Source of the DNA: Chloroflexota bacterium
GTDB lineage: Bacteria; Chloroflexota; Dehalococcoidia; SZUA-161
Assembly: GCA_021787935.1 (NCBI GenBank)
Contig: JAJYLC010000013.1
Coordinates: forward strand, 1-37,490
Reading direction: 5' to 3'
Length of the DNA: 37,490 nucleotides
Numbering within the stretch: the stretch's first letter is position 1; each line of letters opens with the position of its first letter. The notes beneath the pieces were generated by a model. That model searched no databases, was not told the origin of the DNA, and saw nothing but the letters and a program-made list of their open reading frames with translations. This document shows positions 18,767 to 26,782 of this stretch, one piece after another. A program made the translations under genes and the position numbers.

Positions 18767-21424
18767 ATGGCACGAGAACGGAAAGAGATCCCCAAAAGCT
18801 ATGACCCGAAACAAATCGAGAGTAAGTGGTACCAGTTCTGGATGGAACGGGGCTACTTCACCCCCAGGATAGACCACCGGAAGAAGCCCTTCGTTATTAT
18901 CATGCCGCCGCCCAATGTTACCGGCGAGCTGCATCTGGGCACGGCGCTGGCCGCTATTATCGAGGACATCATGACTCGCTGGCACCGCATGAAAGGCGAA
19001 CCCACTCTGTGGCTGCCGGGAAGCGACCACGCCGGTATCGCGGGGCAGAATGTGGTGGAGCAGCTTCTGGCTAAAGAGGGTTTGACCCGTCACGACATCG
19101 GGCGCGAGAAGTTCCTGGAGCGGATGTGGCAGTGGATGGATAAGTACAAGGGCATTATCTCCGAGCAGCACAAGAAGCTCGGCGCCTCCTGCGATTGGAC
19201 ACGCGAGCGGTTCACTATGGACCCTGGCCCGGTCAAGGCGGTGCGCACCACCTTCGTCAACCTTTATAACAAGGGATTGATTTATCGCGGCGAGCGCATC
19301 ATCAACTGGTGTCCCCGCTGCGCTACCGCCCTGTCTGACCTCGAGGTAGACCATCAAGAGGTGCAGAGCCACCTTTACTATGTGCGGTATGAGCTGGAGA
19401 AGGACAAAGACCAGTACATCACGGTAGCTACCACCCGCCCTGAGACTATCCTCGGCGATACCGCCGTAGCGGTCAATCCCAAGGATAAACGTTATAAGGA
19501 CCTGGTAGGCAAGAATGCAGTACTCCCTGTCATAGGCAGAAAGATTCCCATTATCGCCGATGAGGCTGTTGATATTACTTTCGGGACAGGAGCGGTGAAG
19601 ATAACGCCGGGACATGACCCCGTGGACTTCGAGGTCGCCCAGCGGCAAAACCTGCCTTCGATTAATATACTGAACCTGGACGCCACCATGAACGAGAACG
19701 CAGGCCCTTACAAGGGGCAGGACCGCTTCGACTGCCGTAAGGCGCTGCTTGCCGACCTGGAGAAAGAGGGGCTGCTGGTTAAGATAGACCCCTATGTGCA
19801 CTCCATAGGGCACTGCCACCGCTGCCGCACTATCGTAGAGCCGCTCCTATCGAAGCAGTGGTTTGTCAAAATCGCACCCCTGGCGAAGCCGGCTATTGAC
19901 GTTGTCATAGATGGCAGGATAAAGATTATCCCCGAGCGCTTCACTAAGGTCTATCTCAACTGGATGGAGAATATTCGCGACTGGTGCATCAGCCGCCAGC
20001 TATGGTGGGGGCACCGGATACCTGTCTGGTACTGCGGCGACTGCGACGAAGTCATAGTAGCTATGGAAGACCCCAAGTCCTGCAACAAATGCAGCTCGAA
20101 GAATATAACTCAAGATAAAGATGTGCTCGATACCTGGTTCAGCTCGGGTCTCTGGCCTCATTCCACGCTGGGTTGGCCTGAGCAGACGGAAGACTTAAAA
20201 TATTTCTATCCCACCTCCGTGATGGAGACTGCCTACGACATCCTCTTTTTCTGGGTAGCCCGGATGATAATAATGGGGCTGGAGAACACCGGGGAGGTAC
20301 CCTTCCGCACGGTCTACCTGCACGGTTTGATACGGGACGAGAAGGGCGAGAAGATGAGCAAGTCCCGCGGCAATGTAGTCGACCCTGTGGGAATTATGGA
20401 GAAATATGGCACCGATGCCTTGCGTTTCGCTCTCTGCACGGGGAACTCGCCGGGGAACGATATGAAGGTCAGCCCGCAGAAGCTTGAGGGCAGCCGCAAC
20501 TTCGCTAATAAACTCTGGAATGCCGCCAGATTTGTGGTCAGCAACCTGGATAATGTCGAAATGAAAATTCAGCCAGCCGACCTTACAACAGAGGACCGCT
20601 GGATACTGAGCCGCCTGAACCACCTGGTGGCCGAGGTCACAGAGCTGAACGAGGACTTCCAGTTCGGCGAGGCGCTGCGCCGCATCTATGATTTCCTGTG
20701 GACGGAGTACTGTGACTGGTATATCGAGATCGCCAAGATACGGCTTCGTGACAAAGGGACTAAATCGCCGCTGCCAGTTCTGGTTCATGTCCTGGAGACC
20801 TCGCTTCGTTTACTCCATCCTTTCATGCCCTTCATCACTGAAGAGCTGTGGCAGAGTTTGAGAGAGCGCCAGCCAGAGGGCAAGCCGGACTCCATCATGA
20901 TTGCGCCTTATCCTGCTCCCGATACTGGCACCTTCAACGCTGATGCGGAGCGAGAGATGGAGTCGGTGTTCGAAATAGTGCGCTCCATTCGCAACGCACG
21001 CGTGGAGAGCGGCGTTGACCCCGCCCGGTTTATTAAGGCTGTTATAGCTTCCGCTGATTCTAAATCTGCGCTGGAAGCCCATGCGCAGGCCATCACCAAT
21101 CTAGCTAGAGTACGCCCCCTGGATATCGTGAGCAGTGCGGAAAAGATGAAGCTGAAACGGGACCAGGCCAAGATACTGGTGCTCAAGGGAGCAGAGGTTA
21201 TCCTGCCGCTGGAAAGTATGGTAGACACCGAGGCCGAGAAAGGCCGTTTGCTCAAAGAGATTGAGGCGAACCAGGCTGAGATAGCGCGCATAGAGCGCCT
21301 GCTGCAAGACGATGCCTTCACTGTAAAGGCACCGGCCGCTGTAGTGGATAAAGAGCGGCAGAAGCTCAGCGACCGCAAAGCCAAGCTGGCCAAGTTGAAC
21401 GAACGCCTCGCCCAGTTGGGATAA
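18767..21424 (+). CDS. valS: Valyl-tRNA synthetase
   Basis: An 885-residue class I aminoacyl-tRNA synthetase that charges tRNA-Val with valine. The N-terminal segment KSYDPKQIESKWYQFW is characteristic. The HIGH motif appears as PPPNVTGELHLGTAL (about 45-60), the tryptophan-containing editing insertion follows with TTRPETILGDTAV, and the KMSKS motif is intact as GEKMSKSRGN. The catalytic region includes WCISRQLWWGHRIPVWYC with the nearby zinc-binding cysteine pattern. The C-terminal 65 residues or so form the arginine- and lysine-rich coiled coil typical of ValRS. The ATG is preceded by GAGAGGT. It follows a long leader and is closed by an intrinsic terminator, so it looks monocistronic. Confidence 0.98.
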   Translation: MARERKEIPKSYDPKQIESKWYQFWMERGYFTPRIDHRKKPFVIIMPPPNVTGELHLGTALAAIIEDIMTRWHRMKGEPTLWLPGSDHAGIAGQNVVEQLLAKEGLTRHDIGREKFLERMWQWMDKYKGIISEQHKKLGASCDWTRERFTMDPGPVKAVRTTFVNLYNKGLIYRGERIINWCPRCATALSDLEVDHQEVQSHLYYVRYELEKDKDQYITVATTRPETILGDTAVAVNPKDKRYKDLVGKNAVLPVIGRKIPIIADEAVDITFGTGAVKITPGHDPVDFEVAQRQNLPSINILNLDATMNENAGPYKGQDRFDCRKALLADLEKEGLLVKIDPYVHSIGHCHRCRTIVEPLLSKQWFVKIAPLAKPAIDVVIDGRIKIIPERFTKVYLNWMENIRDWCISRQLWWGHRIPVWYCGDCDEVIVAMEDPKSCNKCSSKNITQDKDVLDTWFSSGLWPHSTLGWPEQTEDLKYFYPTSVMETAYDILFFWVARMIIMGLENTGEVPFRTVYLHGLIRDEKGEKMSKSRGNVVDPVGIMEKYGTDALRFALCTGNSPGNDMKVSPQKLEGSRNFANKLWNAARFVVSNLDNVEMKIQPADLTTEDRWILSRLNHLVAEVTELNEDFQFGEALRRIYDFLWTEYCDWYIEIAKIRLRDKGTKSPLPVLVHVLETSLRLLHPFMPFITEELWQSLRERQPEGKPDSIMIAPYPAPDTGTFNADAEREMESVFEIVRSIRNARVESGVDPARFIKAVIASADSKSALEAHAQAITNLARVRPLDIVSSAEKMKLKRDQAKILVLKGAEVILPLESMVDTEAEKGRLLKEIEANQAEIARIERLLQDDAFTVKAPAAVVDKERQKLSDRKAKLAKLNERLAQLG

Positions 21425-21452
21425 AAGAGAGGTCGTTGGTAGGGGAGATTGT

Positions 21453-21487
21453 AGCGTGGTGACCGGAGTCACAACGCTGTTTTATCT
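21453..21487 (+). terminator. Intrinsic terminator after valS
   Basis: AGCGT and GTGAC on the left pair with GTCAC and ACGCT on the right (21453-21463 with 21468-21478), with one internal mismatch and a CGGA loop. GTTTTATCTTT follows. Confidence 0.8.
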
Positions 21488-21507
21488 TTCAGCTTCAAAA
21501 GTACCTG

Positions 21508-21536
21508 TTGCATTCTTAAGCAGAATGTTGTATAGT
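21508..21536 (+). promoter_or_regulatory. Strong sigma-70 promoter for the zinc-ribbon gene
   Basis: TTGCAT at 21508-21513 and TATAGT at 21531-21536 are separated by exactly 17 bases. It starts just after the valS terminator. A transcript from about 21543 would carry a leader of about 185 bases. Confidence 0.75.
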
Positions 21537-21542
21537 CATGTC

Positions 21543-21728
21543 GGAGCATGACCTCGTGACACGGTGTTTACAAGTCGGTGCCTCAGGAACCCGGAGCCTT
21601 AGTTACTCGACAGGGAGAACTCCTTCTGCGCCGTCCCTCTTTGGAACTCCAGAGTGCCACATAGTTCTTGGGCTACAACCACATCGAAGACGAGGCCTGG
21701 CTAACCATTCAGGAAAGGAGGTCTAGCG
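21543..21728 (+). promoter_or_regulatory. Long 5' leader of the zinc-ribbon gene
   Basis: About 185 bases separate the likely transcription start from the coding region. No reading frame here resembles a known protein. The segment contains several short complementary runs (for example GGGAG with CTCCC-like partners, and TGGAACTCCA at 21651-21660) and ends in a near-perfect AAAGGAGG ribosome-binding site. Long leaders on small nucleic-acid-binding genes, as in cold-shock genes, are often regulatory. That comparison is by analogy only. Confidence 0.4.
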
Positions 21729-22034
21729 ATGGCGTTTGCGGACAAGACCTTGGTCTGCCGTGACTGCGGAGCAGAGTTCACATTCACCGCTGGCGAGCAG
21801 GAATTCTATCAATCGCGCGGTCTCGAGAACGAACCTGGCCGCTGTCCTGATTGCCGCGCAGCCCGGCGACAAGGGCGCTACGGAGCTTCCAAAGGGCCAC
21901 GCGAGAGGACAAAGGTAACCTGCGCTTCCTGTGGCAAAGAGACTGAAGTCCCGTTCCAGCCTCGGAGTGGACGTCCCGTGTACTGTGACGAGTGCTTCGC
22001 TAAGGTGCGAGGCCAGCGTCAACAGCAGCAATAA
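21729..22034 (+). CDS. Small zinc-ribbon protein with two or three CxxC pairs
   Basis: A 101-residue protein of the widespread zinc-ribbon family that starts with FADKTLVCRDCGAEFTFTAG. Visible metal-binding pairs are CRDC (about 11-14) and CPDC (about 38-41) in the first half, then CASC (about 64-67) and CDEC (about 84-87) in the second, so it probably binds two zinc ions. The intervening FYQSRGLENEPGRCPDCR segment is highly characteristic. The basic stretch between the halves and the Gln-rich tail fit a nucleic-acid-binding role, but no function is established. A perfect AAAGGAGG precedes the ATG. It has its own promoter and terminator. Confidence 0.88.
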   Translation: MAFADKTLVCRDCGAEFTFTAGEQEFYQSRGLENEPGRCPDCRAARRQGRYGASKGPRERTKVTCASCGKETEVPFQPRSGRPVYCDECFAKVRGQRQQQQ

Positions 22035-22051
22035 GCTGGACTAATAATCAA

Positions 22052-22098
22052 CTGGGGTGTAATTCACCAGCGGTGATTACGCCCCAGGTTTCTGTTTT
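22052..22098 (+). terminator. Terminator between convergent genes
   Basis: Bases 22052-22068 pair with 22072-22087 around a short AGC loop, with one G-T wobble and one bulged T. TTTCTGTTTTATT follows on the plus strand. In the minus direction TTGATTATT follows, so it may work weakly both ways, though the metallopeptidase coding region ends just inside the T-run. Confidence 0.82.
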
Positions 22099-23362
22099 AT
22101 TGGCCTATCGTTTTCAGCAACTGGTCGTAGCTGGAAATGCCTGACACAGTCTTGATGAAATCGCCTAGAGTAGGGCTTTCCTGCCTCAGTTCCTGGAGAT
22201 AACCTCCTATCGGGCTCACTGAGCCGGGTGTGTCGGAGTAGGTGCCGTAGAAGGCAAAGTAGGCCTGGTTTAACTTCCTGATATAGTAACCGTTCCGGGC
22301 CAGATACTCCCGCATCTGCTCCATATATTTCTCAGCCGCATCGACCTGCCCCTGCGCCAGTAACTGGTCTACAGTGACCCTGATCTGCCTCATTGTTTTG
22401 TTGAAATCAATTGCAGGCTGCGATGATGCAGCAGGCGGCGTAGCCTGGCTTGCCGTTTGAGCATAGTATCGCTGGTAGACAAGCTGTCCTATCTCGTCTC
22501 CGCCGATGTCTGCGGCGGTCTCGTTGATGGAGGTCATGTCGTAATTTGCCCAGTAATTGCGGCCTAAGGGATGAAAAAAGAAGTATTGATGCAGCCATTC
22601 GTGGGCTACAGTGGATAGGAGGTATTGCAGGGAAACGTCCTGAGGGATAATGCTGGGGTAGGTGGCAACACCGCCGACTCTGTCCACCAGGCCCGACATA
22701 TTGTTATCTTGAACTTTGTTCTCGATATCCTGGATCTGCTCCAGGCTGAGGTCAGGGCTGAGTAGAATGGTCTTGGTCAGCTCAATCTTGTCCCGGGGCG
22801 AGATAATGAGCACGTTCGGTTCCTGCTGAAACTGAAAGTCCACAGGAGGGAAAAGGATATTGACCCTGCCGAACAGGCTGATGGTTTTGGCCAGCCCTTC
22901 ATCGGTTAGTACACTGCTTATCTGCCCTTCGATGATAGACTCGACCTGGTCTTGAAGGCTGTGCATCTGGTTTGTAAGTTGGGCCTCCTGTGCTTCCAAA
23001 GATTCTATGTCGGCCTGTGAGCTGTTACCTTCTGTTTTGTCACGGTTGATGGTATCCTGAAGTGAGCTGGCATTCTGTGCCAGGGACAGATAAGTCTCCA
23101 CCTGCTTCACGTTCTCTTGCTCCGACAGCTTTTTGGGAATTAAGAGCTGCTCCAGGCTGTAGCCCCACTTATCGAAGAAATTGCCTAACTCCCATTCGGG
23201 GATACTGAAAGCGTAGGGCCCGGCGATTTTGTCCCAGACAGTCAGCTTTGGCGCCTGGTCCGAGGGAGGCAGGATGCAGAAGCACAGTACCAGTATCAAA
23301 TCAATTAGAAGACCGAGCGTGTACCTGTTCATATCGCAGTCATGATGAAGGAATGTCTGCAT
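22097..23362 (-). CDS. Membrane-anchored putative zinc metallopeptidase
   Basis: A 421-residue protein with one hydrophobic N-terminal segment (about 14-32, YTLGLLIDLILVLCFCI), so it is probably a membrane-anchored or secreted protein. The central region (about 85-150) is Gln/Glu-rich and probably coiled coil. The sequence AHEWLHQYFF places a HExxH zinc motif at 254-258, and the glutamate of NETAADIGG at 281, 23 residues on, would complete a gluzincin-type site. Family and substrate are unknown. The start is uncertain: an internal ATG at 23332 gives a neater signal anchor, while the ATG at 23362 has a GGGGC upstream. It is convergent with the zinc-ribbon gene and divergent from the reductase gene. 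Confidence 0.75.
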   Translation of the reverse strand: MQTFLHHDCDMNRYTLGLLIDLILVLCFCILPPSDQAPKLTVWDKIAGPYAFSIPEWELGNFFDKWGYSLEQLLIPKKLSEQENVKQVETYLSLAQNASSLQDTINRDKTEGNSSQADIESLEAQEAQLTNQMHSLQDQVESIIEGQISSVLTDEGLAKTISLFGRVNILFPPVDFQFQQEPNVLIISPRDKIELTKTILLSPDLSLEQIQDIENKVQDNNMSGLVDRVGGVATYPSIIPQDVSLQYLLSTVAHEWLHQYFFFHPLGRNYWANYDMTSINETAADIGGDEIGQLVYQRYYAQTASQATPPAASSQPAIDFNKTMRQIRVTVDQLLAQGQVDAAEKYMEQMREYLARNGYYIRKLNQAYFAFYGTYSDTPGSVSPIGGYLQELRQESPTLGDFIKTVSGISSYDQLLKTIGQ

Positions 23363-23491
23363 TCAGCATAGCACAGAGCCCCTATAAATGTCACAAATTT
23401 TCAACTTTCTGGCGCCTGATTTAATGACTTTTTTATTGCGGTGCGCTAGCATGGAGCCGTCAGTTGAACAACTCCTTACAGGAGGCAAGAA

Positions 23492-24862
23492 ATGACCAGG
23501 GAGCGTCTTATCGTTATCGGAGGTAATGGGGCGGGGATGAGCGCCGCCAGCAGGGCCCGAAAGCTTAAGCCCGACATGGAGATACTGGCCTTTGAAAAAA
23601 GCGGGTATATATCCTACGCGGGCTGAGGGATGCCTTACCTGAGTTCAGGTAAAGTGAAATCGGCGGAGAGCCTTGTGGTCTATGATGCAAAATTCTTTAA
23701 AGAAAAAAGGAATATAGACGTATTTCTGTATCACGAGGCCACGCGAATATTACTCCAGCGGAAAGCCGTGATGATAAGGAATACAGCGACAGGCGAGGGA
23801 AAAGAGTATTCATACGACAAGTTGTTGATTGCCAGCGGAGCCAGGGCGTTTGTTCCGCCCATAAAAGGTCTGGATAGAAAGGGGGTTTTCACACTGCGTC
23901 CTCTGGAGGATGGCATAGCCATAAAAGAGTACATCGGCAGCAACTCGCCGAAGAATGGCCTCCTCATCGGCGCGGGTTACATCGGCATGGAGATGGCGGA
24001 GTCCTTCACTGAAGCGGGCATGAAGGTGACGGTCGTGGAGAAGATGCCGAGTATTGTGGGGACGATGGACGACGAAATCACTGAAATTATTGAGAAAGAG
24101 CTGAACAGCAAGGGCGTAAAGCTGCTCAAGTCCAAAGCGGTGGCGGAGTTTGCCGGTGAAGACTCTCGCTTGAACAGGGCGATCCTGGACGGCGGAGAGA
24201 TGATTGATGCCGATATCGCAGTTGTGGGCGCAGGGCTGAGGCCCAACTCGGAGATCGCCAGGGAAGCAGGCATTGAGCTGGGAAAGACTGGCGCCATAAA
24301 AGTCAACCAGCGGATGGAGACCAATATCCCCGATATTTATGCTGCAGGCGACTGCGCTGAGTCATATCATCTTGTCCTGGGCCGAAACGTATATATCCCG
24401 CTGGCCACCACGGCGAACAAACAGGGCAGGGTTGCCGGAGAAAATATTGCAGGTGGGGAAGTCTCATTTCCCGGCATTGTGGGCACAGCCATTTTCAAGG
24501 TCTTCGACCTCGAGGTAGGCAGGACAGGCATCACCGAGAAGGAAGCCAAAGTCGAGGGCATCGACTATGTATCCAACGTTATTGAACATGGTTCGAGGGC
24601 GCCTTATTACCCCGGGGTTAGTCCGATAAGGATCAAGCTGCTTGCTGACAAGAAGACGGGCAGGCTTCTGGGAGCCCAGATGGTGGGCAGAGAAGGAGTC
24701 TCCAAACGCATAGATGTTTTTGCCACTGCGCTTACGGTCAAGATGACTGCTCACGATATGAGAAACCTTGACCTGGGATATGCCCCTCCCTTCTCGCCGC
24801 CTTACGACCCGATACTCATTGCGGCAGACGAACTCCACAAGAAGCTGCAGGGTAAAGGGTAG
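23492..24862 (+). CDS. CoA-disulfide reductase-like flavoprotein with in-frame TGA, probable selenoprotein
   Basis: Read through a TGA at 23624-23626 (codon 45), this is a 456-residue FAD/NAD(P)H-dependent disulfide reductase. The N-terminal FAD fold is IVIGGNGAGMSAASRARK. The segment then reads YISYAG, TGA, GMPYLSSG. In CoA-disulfide reductases and NADH peroxidase/oxidase relatives this block is SYAxCGxPY, so the TGA falls exactly on the catalytic Cys. The rest is intact: LLIASGARAFVPP, the NAD(P)H fold LLIGAGYIGMEMAESF, YAAGDCAE, and the C-terminal dimerisation domain ending FSPPYDPILIAADELHKKL. The ATG at 23492 has a perfect AGGAGG upstream. A hairpin begins nine bases after the TGA. The best reading is selenocysteine insertion; a sequencing error or pseudogene is less likely. 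A start at 23630 would lack the FAD-binding loop. Confidence 0.85.
23635..23652 (+). promoter_or_regulatory. SECIS-like hairpin just after the TGA codon
   Basis: TTACCTG (23635-23641) pairs perfectly with CAGGTAA (23646-23652) around the loop AGTT. The loop guanine at its second position lies about 16 bases after the TGA. Known bacterial SECIS elements are stem-loops inside the coding region directly downstream of the UGA, with a G in the first two loop positions and similar spacing, so this fits, at the short end of the range. Confidence 0.7.
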
Positions 24863-24963
24863 TATTCTTGAGAAGCTCAGTGCTACTCTTGTTTGACTAT
24901 GGCCAAGATTGAGGCTATACTTTCTTTCACTTTAGGTTAAAAGGTTAATAGGAAGTTGTTCGC

Positions 24964-25533
24964 TTGATAACGTCTTTTTTTTGTATTGCACTTGCCTATC
25001 TACTCGGATCTATTCCATCTGCCTGTATCATCGGATATCTGGCTGGACATCAAGATATGAGGAGCGAGCCAGACGGGCGAATAAGTGCGGCCGCTGTGTT
25101 TCGAAGAATCGGCCTGTTCCCCTTTTTATGTGTGGTACTTATGGATATTAGCCTAGTGATTTCAGCTGTTATCATTGCCAAAGTTCTAACCCAGACACCC
25201 GATATTATGATGCTGGCAGGCTTGGCAGCTGTAGCAGGGCATAATTGGTCTATTTTCCTGGGACTCAGGGGGGGTCTGGGGGCAACCGCAATGTTCGGTG
25301 CTCTGGTTGCGGTCATACCATTGGAGGTCAGTTACGGGTTATTAGGCGGCGGGATTATCTGGCTCTTGACCGGTAGACCAAGCGTAGGTACTGCTGTGGG
25401 GATTCTGATTACTTCCGGCATCGCACTTCTCCAAGTAGGCATGGGAGCGCTGGCTATTTACCCTTTGATTCTATTTTCATTAATGCTTCTGAAGCAGTTT
25501 CAAGTAGCGAGGGTGACCAGAACAATACACTAG
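24964..25533 (+). CDS. Divergent PlsY-like membrane acyltransferase
   Basis: A 189-residue, very hydrophobic protein with about five membrane segments, matching acyl-phosphate:glycerol-3-phosphate acyltransferase PlsY. The N-terminal YLLGSIPSACIIG and the middle AGHNWSIFLGLRGG are family signatures. However, the first catalytic loop, usually GSGNxGxTN, reads here as an unrelated charged segment (SEPDGRISAAAV), and the second reads GGLGATA instead of GGKGVAT. It may therefore be inactive or act on another substrate. PlsY normally makes lysophosphatidic acid for phospholipid synthesis. The start is a TTG with AGGAAG ten bases upstream. It lies 100 bases after the reductase gene, without an obvious terminator between them. 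Confidence 0.75.
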   Translation: MITSFFCIALAYLLGSIPSACIIGYLAGHQDMRSEPDGRISAAAVFRRIGLFPFLCVVLMDISLVISAVIIAKVLTQTPDIMMLAGLAAVAGHNWSIFLGLRGGLGATAMFGALVAVIPLEVSYGLLGGGIIWLLTGRPSVGTAVGILITSGIALLQVGMGALAIYPLILFSLMLLKQFQVARVTRTIH

Positions 25534-25547
25534 GCAAACCAAGTAGC

Positions 25548-25634
25548 GACCCGGGCTATGCACGGCCCTTCGCGCCCCCTTACGACCCGGTTCTTATCGC
25601 GGCAGACGAACTACACAAGAAGCTCAGTGGTAAG
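25548..25634 (+). pseudogene. Relic of a second CoA-disulfide reductase-like 3' end
   Basis: Translation here gives PGYARPFAPPYDPVLIAADE followed by LHKKLSGK, which lines up with the last 28 or so residues of the reductase gene (ending near 24862). The two stretches are alike in bases at roughly four out of five positions. No upstream part of the gene remains and no stop directly follows. This is the remnant of a diverged paralogue, probably lost by deletion when the PlsY-like gene arrived or moved. Confidence 0.8.
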
Positions 25635-25691
25635 GTGACACAGAGGGCACAGCCCACTGGCCCCCGCGGAAAACGTTCCTGGTATGGCATA

Positions 25692-25743
25692 GGGCAGACC
25701 CGTATGTCTGCCCGAGAATTTGGGGCACAAAATTTTGTGCCCC
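25692..25743. repeat. Two adjacent palindromes downstream of the methyl-transfer operon
   Basis: A perfect 8-bp stem (25692-25699 with 25706-25713) is followed by a perfect 22-base palindrome at 25722-25743 (GGGGCACAAAA and its complement). They lie about 50 bases beyond the stop of the last methyl-transfer gene and may end that transcript, although no T-run is present. Confidence 0.6.
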
Positions 25744-25796
25744 ACTATTTGAACCCAAGTGAACATCATTACTATTATGTCGCACTTCTGAGCCTT

Positions 25797-26669
25797 TCAA
25801 CCTGCGCCTTCGATTTGGCTCACCTTCAGGCTTCGCAAATGGCGCATGAAACGGCGGGTGCGCTTGTCCTGGCCCAGGAAAACGTCGGCGGCAAGCAGGG
25901 CGAAGCGCAACTCGGTGTAGGTGACATCAGTAATCGGTACGTTCATGCCCAGCACCGCTGCCACGGCTATGAAGCTGGCATTGAGCATGGCACGAGCCGG
26001 CATGCCGAAGCTGATGTTGCTGGCGCCGCCGGTGATGCTGTGACCAGGGAACTCTTGACGCAGCATCCGGATTGTCTCCAGGGTGACACGCGCTGCTTGG
26101 TCATCTGCGCCCACCGACATGACTATGGGGTCGAAGACTACATCCTCACTTTTCACCCTGGCCCGCACGGCTGCATCGAGTATTTGGTAAGCGACTTTCA
26201 CCCGCTCCCCGGCTGAGCCGGGAATACCTCCCGTACCTATACACAGCGCAATTACGGGCAGGCCGCGCTCCGCGACTATGGGGAGGATGCTCTCTAGCAC
26301 TGCCTTTTCCCCGCTGATGGAGTTGACCAGTGGTCGTCCAGGGGACACGGCTAACGCAGCTTCCAGTGCTGCGGGCAGACGCGTGTCGATGCAGAGGGGC
26401 ACTGGCACGGCCCCGGCAACGGCCTGCACCACCTCGGGCAGGACGGCTGCTTCGTCGATACCTGTGCCGCCAGCGTTAACGTCTATGATGTCGGCGCCCG
26501 CCTCGACCTGTCGCTGTGCTTCGGATGCGACATAGGCCCAGTCGCGGCTGTCCATCGCCTGCTGCAGCCTCTTCCTGCCGCTGGGGTTGATGCGCTCGCC
26601 TATGGTTCTTATCTGGCTCGCCGGGTCAAGGTTCAGCGGCTCGCCCTTGCCTTTAAGTAAGACGGTCAT
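25797..26669 (-). CDS. Pterin-dependent methyltransferase (methyl-corrinoid:tetrahydrofolate)
   Basis: A 290-residue dihydropteroate-synthase-like TIM barrel of the methyltetrahydrofolate methyltransferase family (AcsE/MtgA-like). Signatures are IGERINPSG near the N-terminus, GADIIDVNAGG for pterin binding, PLCIDT, NSISGE, and the late NISFGMPARAMLN. It would move a methyl group between the corrinoid protein and tetrahydrofolate. ATG at 26669 is chosen because AAAGGA lies eight bases upstream; a start at 26726 would add 19 residues that do not resemble the family. It is the last gene of the operon and lies 113 bases after the UroD-family gene. Confidence 0.88.
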   Translation of the reverse strand: MTVLLKGKGEPLNLDPASQIRTIGERINPSGRKRLQQAMDSRDWAYVASEAQRQVEAGADIIDVNAGGTGIDEAAVLPEVVQAVAGAVPVPLCIDTRLPAALEAALAVSPGRPLVNSISGEKAVLESILPIVAERGLPVIALCIGTGGIPGSAGERVKVAYQILDAAVRARVKSEDVVFDPIVMSVGADDQAARVTLETIRMLRQEFPGHSITGGASNISFGMPARAMLNASFIAVAAVLGMNVPITDVTYTELRFALLAADVFLGQDKRTRRFMRHLRSLKVSQIEGAG

Positions 26670-26782
26670 TCGGATATCCTTTCGGTTAATTAGAGAAGGT
26701 TGCGCCCTCTTCATTTCAGAACACACGCTTTCTTGCCAGAAAAAGCCTGTTCCCTGAACTTCCCATCAGTAGTAACCTGCTA

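Noticed and set aside
18545-19819. A 424-codon open frame antisense to valS
   Set aside because: It mirrors the valS reading frame, has no recognisable domains, and valS is certain.
23624-23626. Simple nonsense mutation or pseudogene in the reductase
   Set aside because: The rest of the gene is intact with no other lesions, the stop sits precisely on the catalytic codon, and a hairpin follows, so recoding explains it better. Sequencing error cannot be fully excluded.
25635-26216. A 193-codon plus-strand frame over the pterin methyltransferase
   Set aside because: Its residues show no family pattern, while the minus strand encodes clear pterin-binding motifs. Its first codons continue from the reductase relic only by chance.
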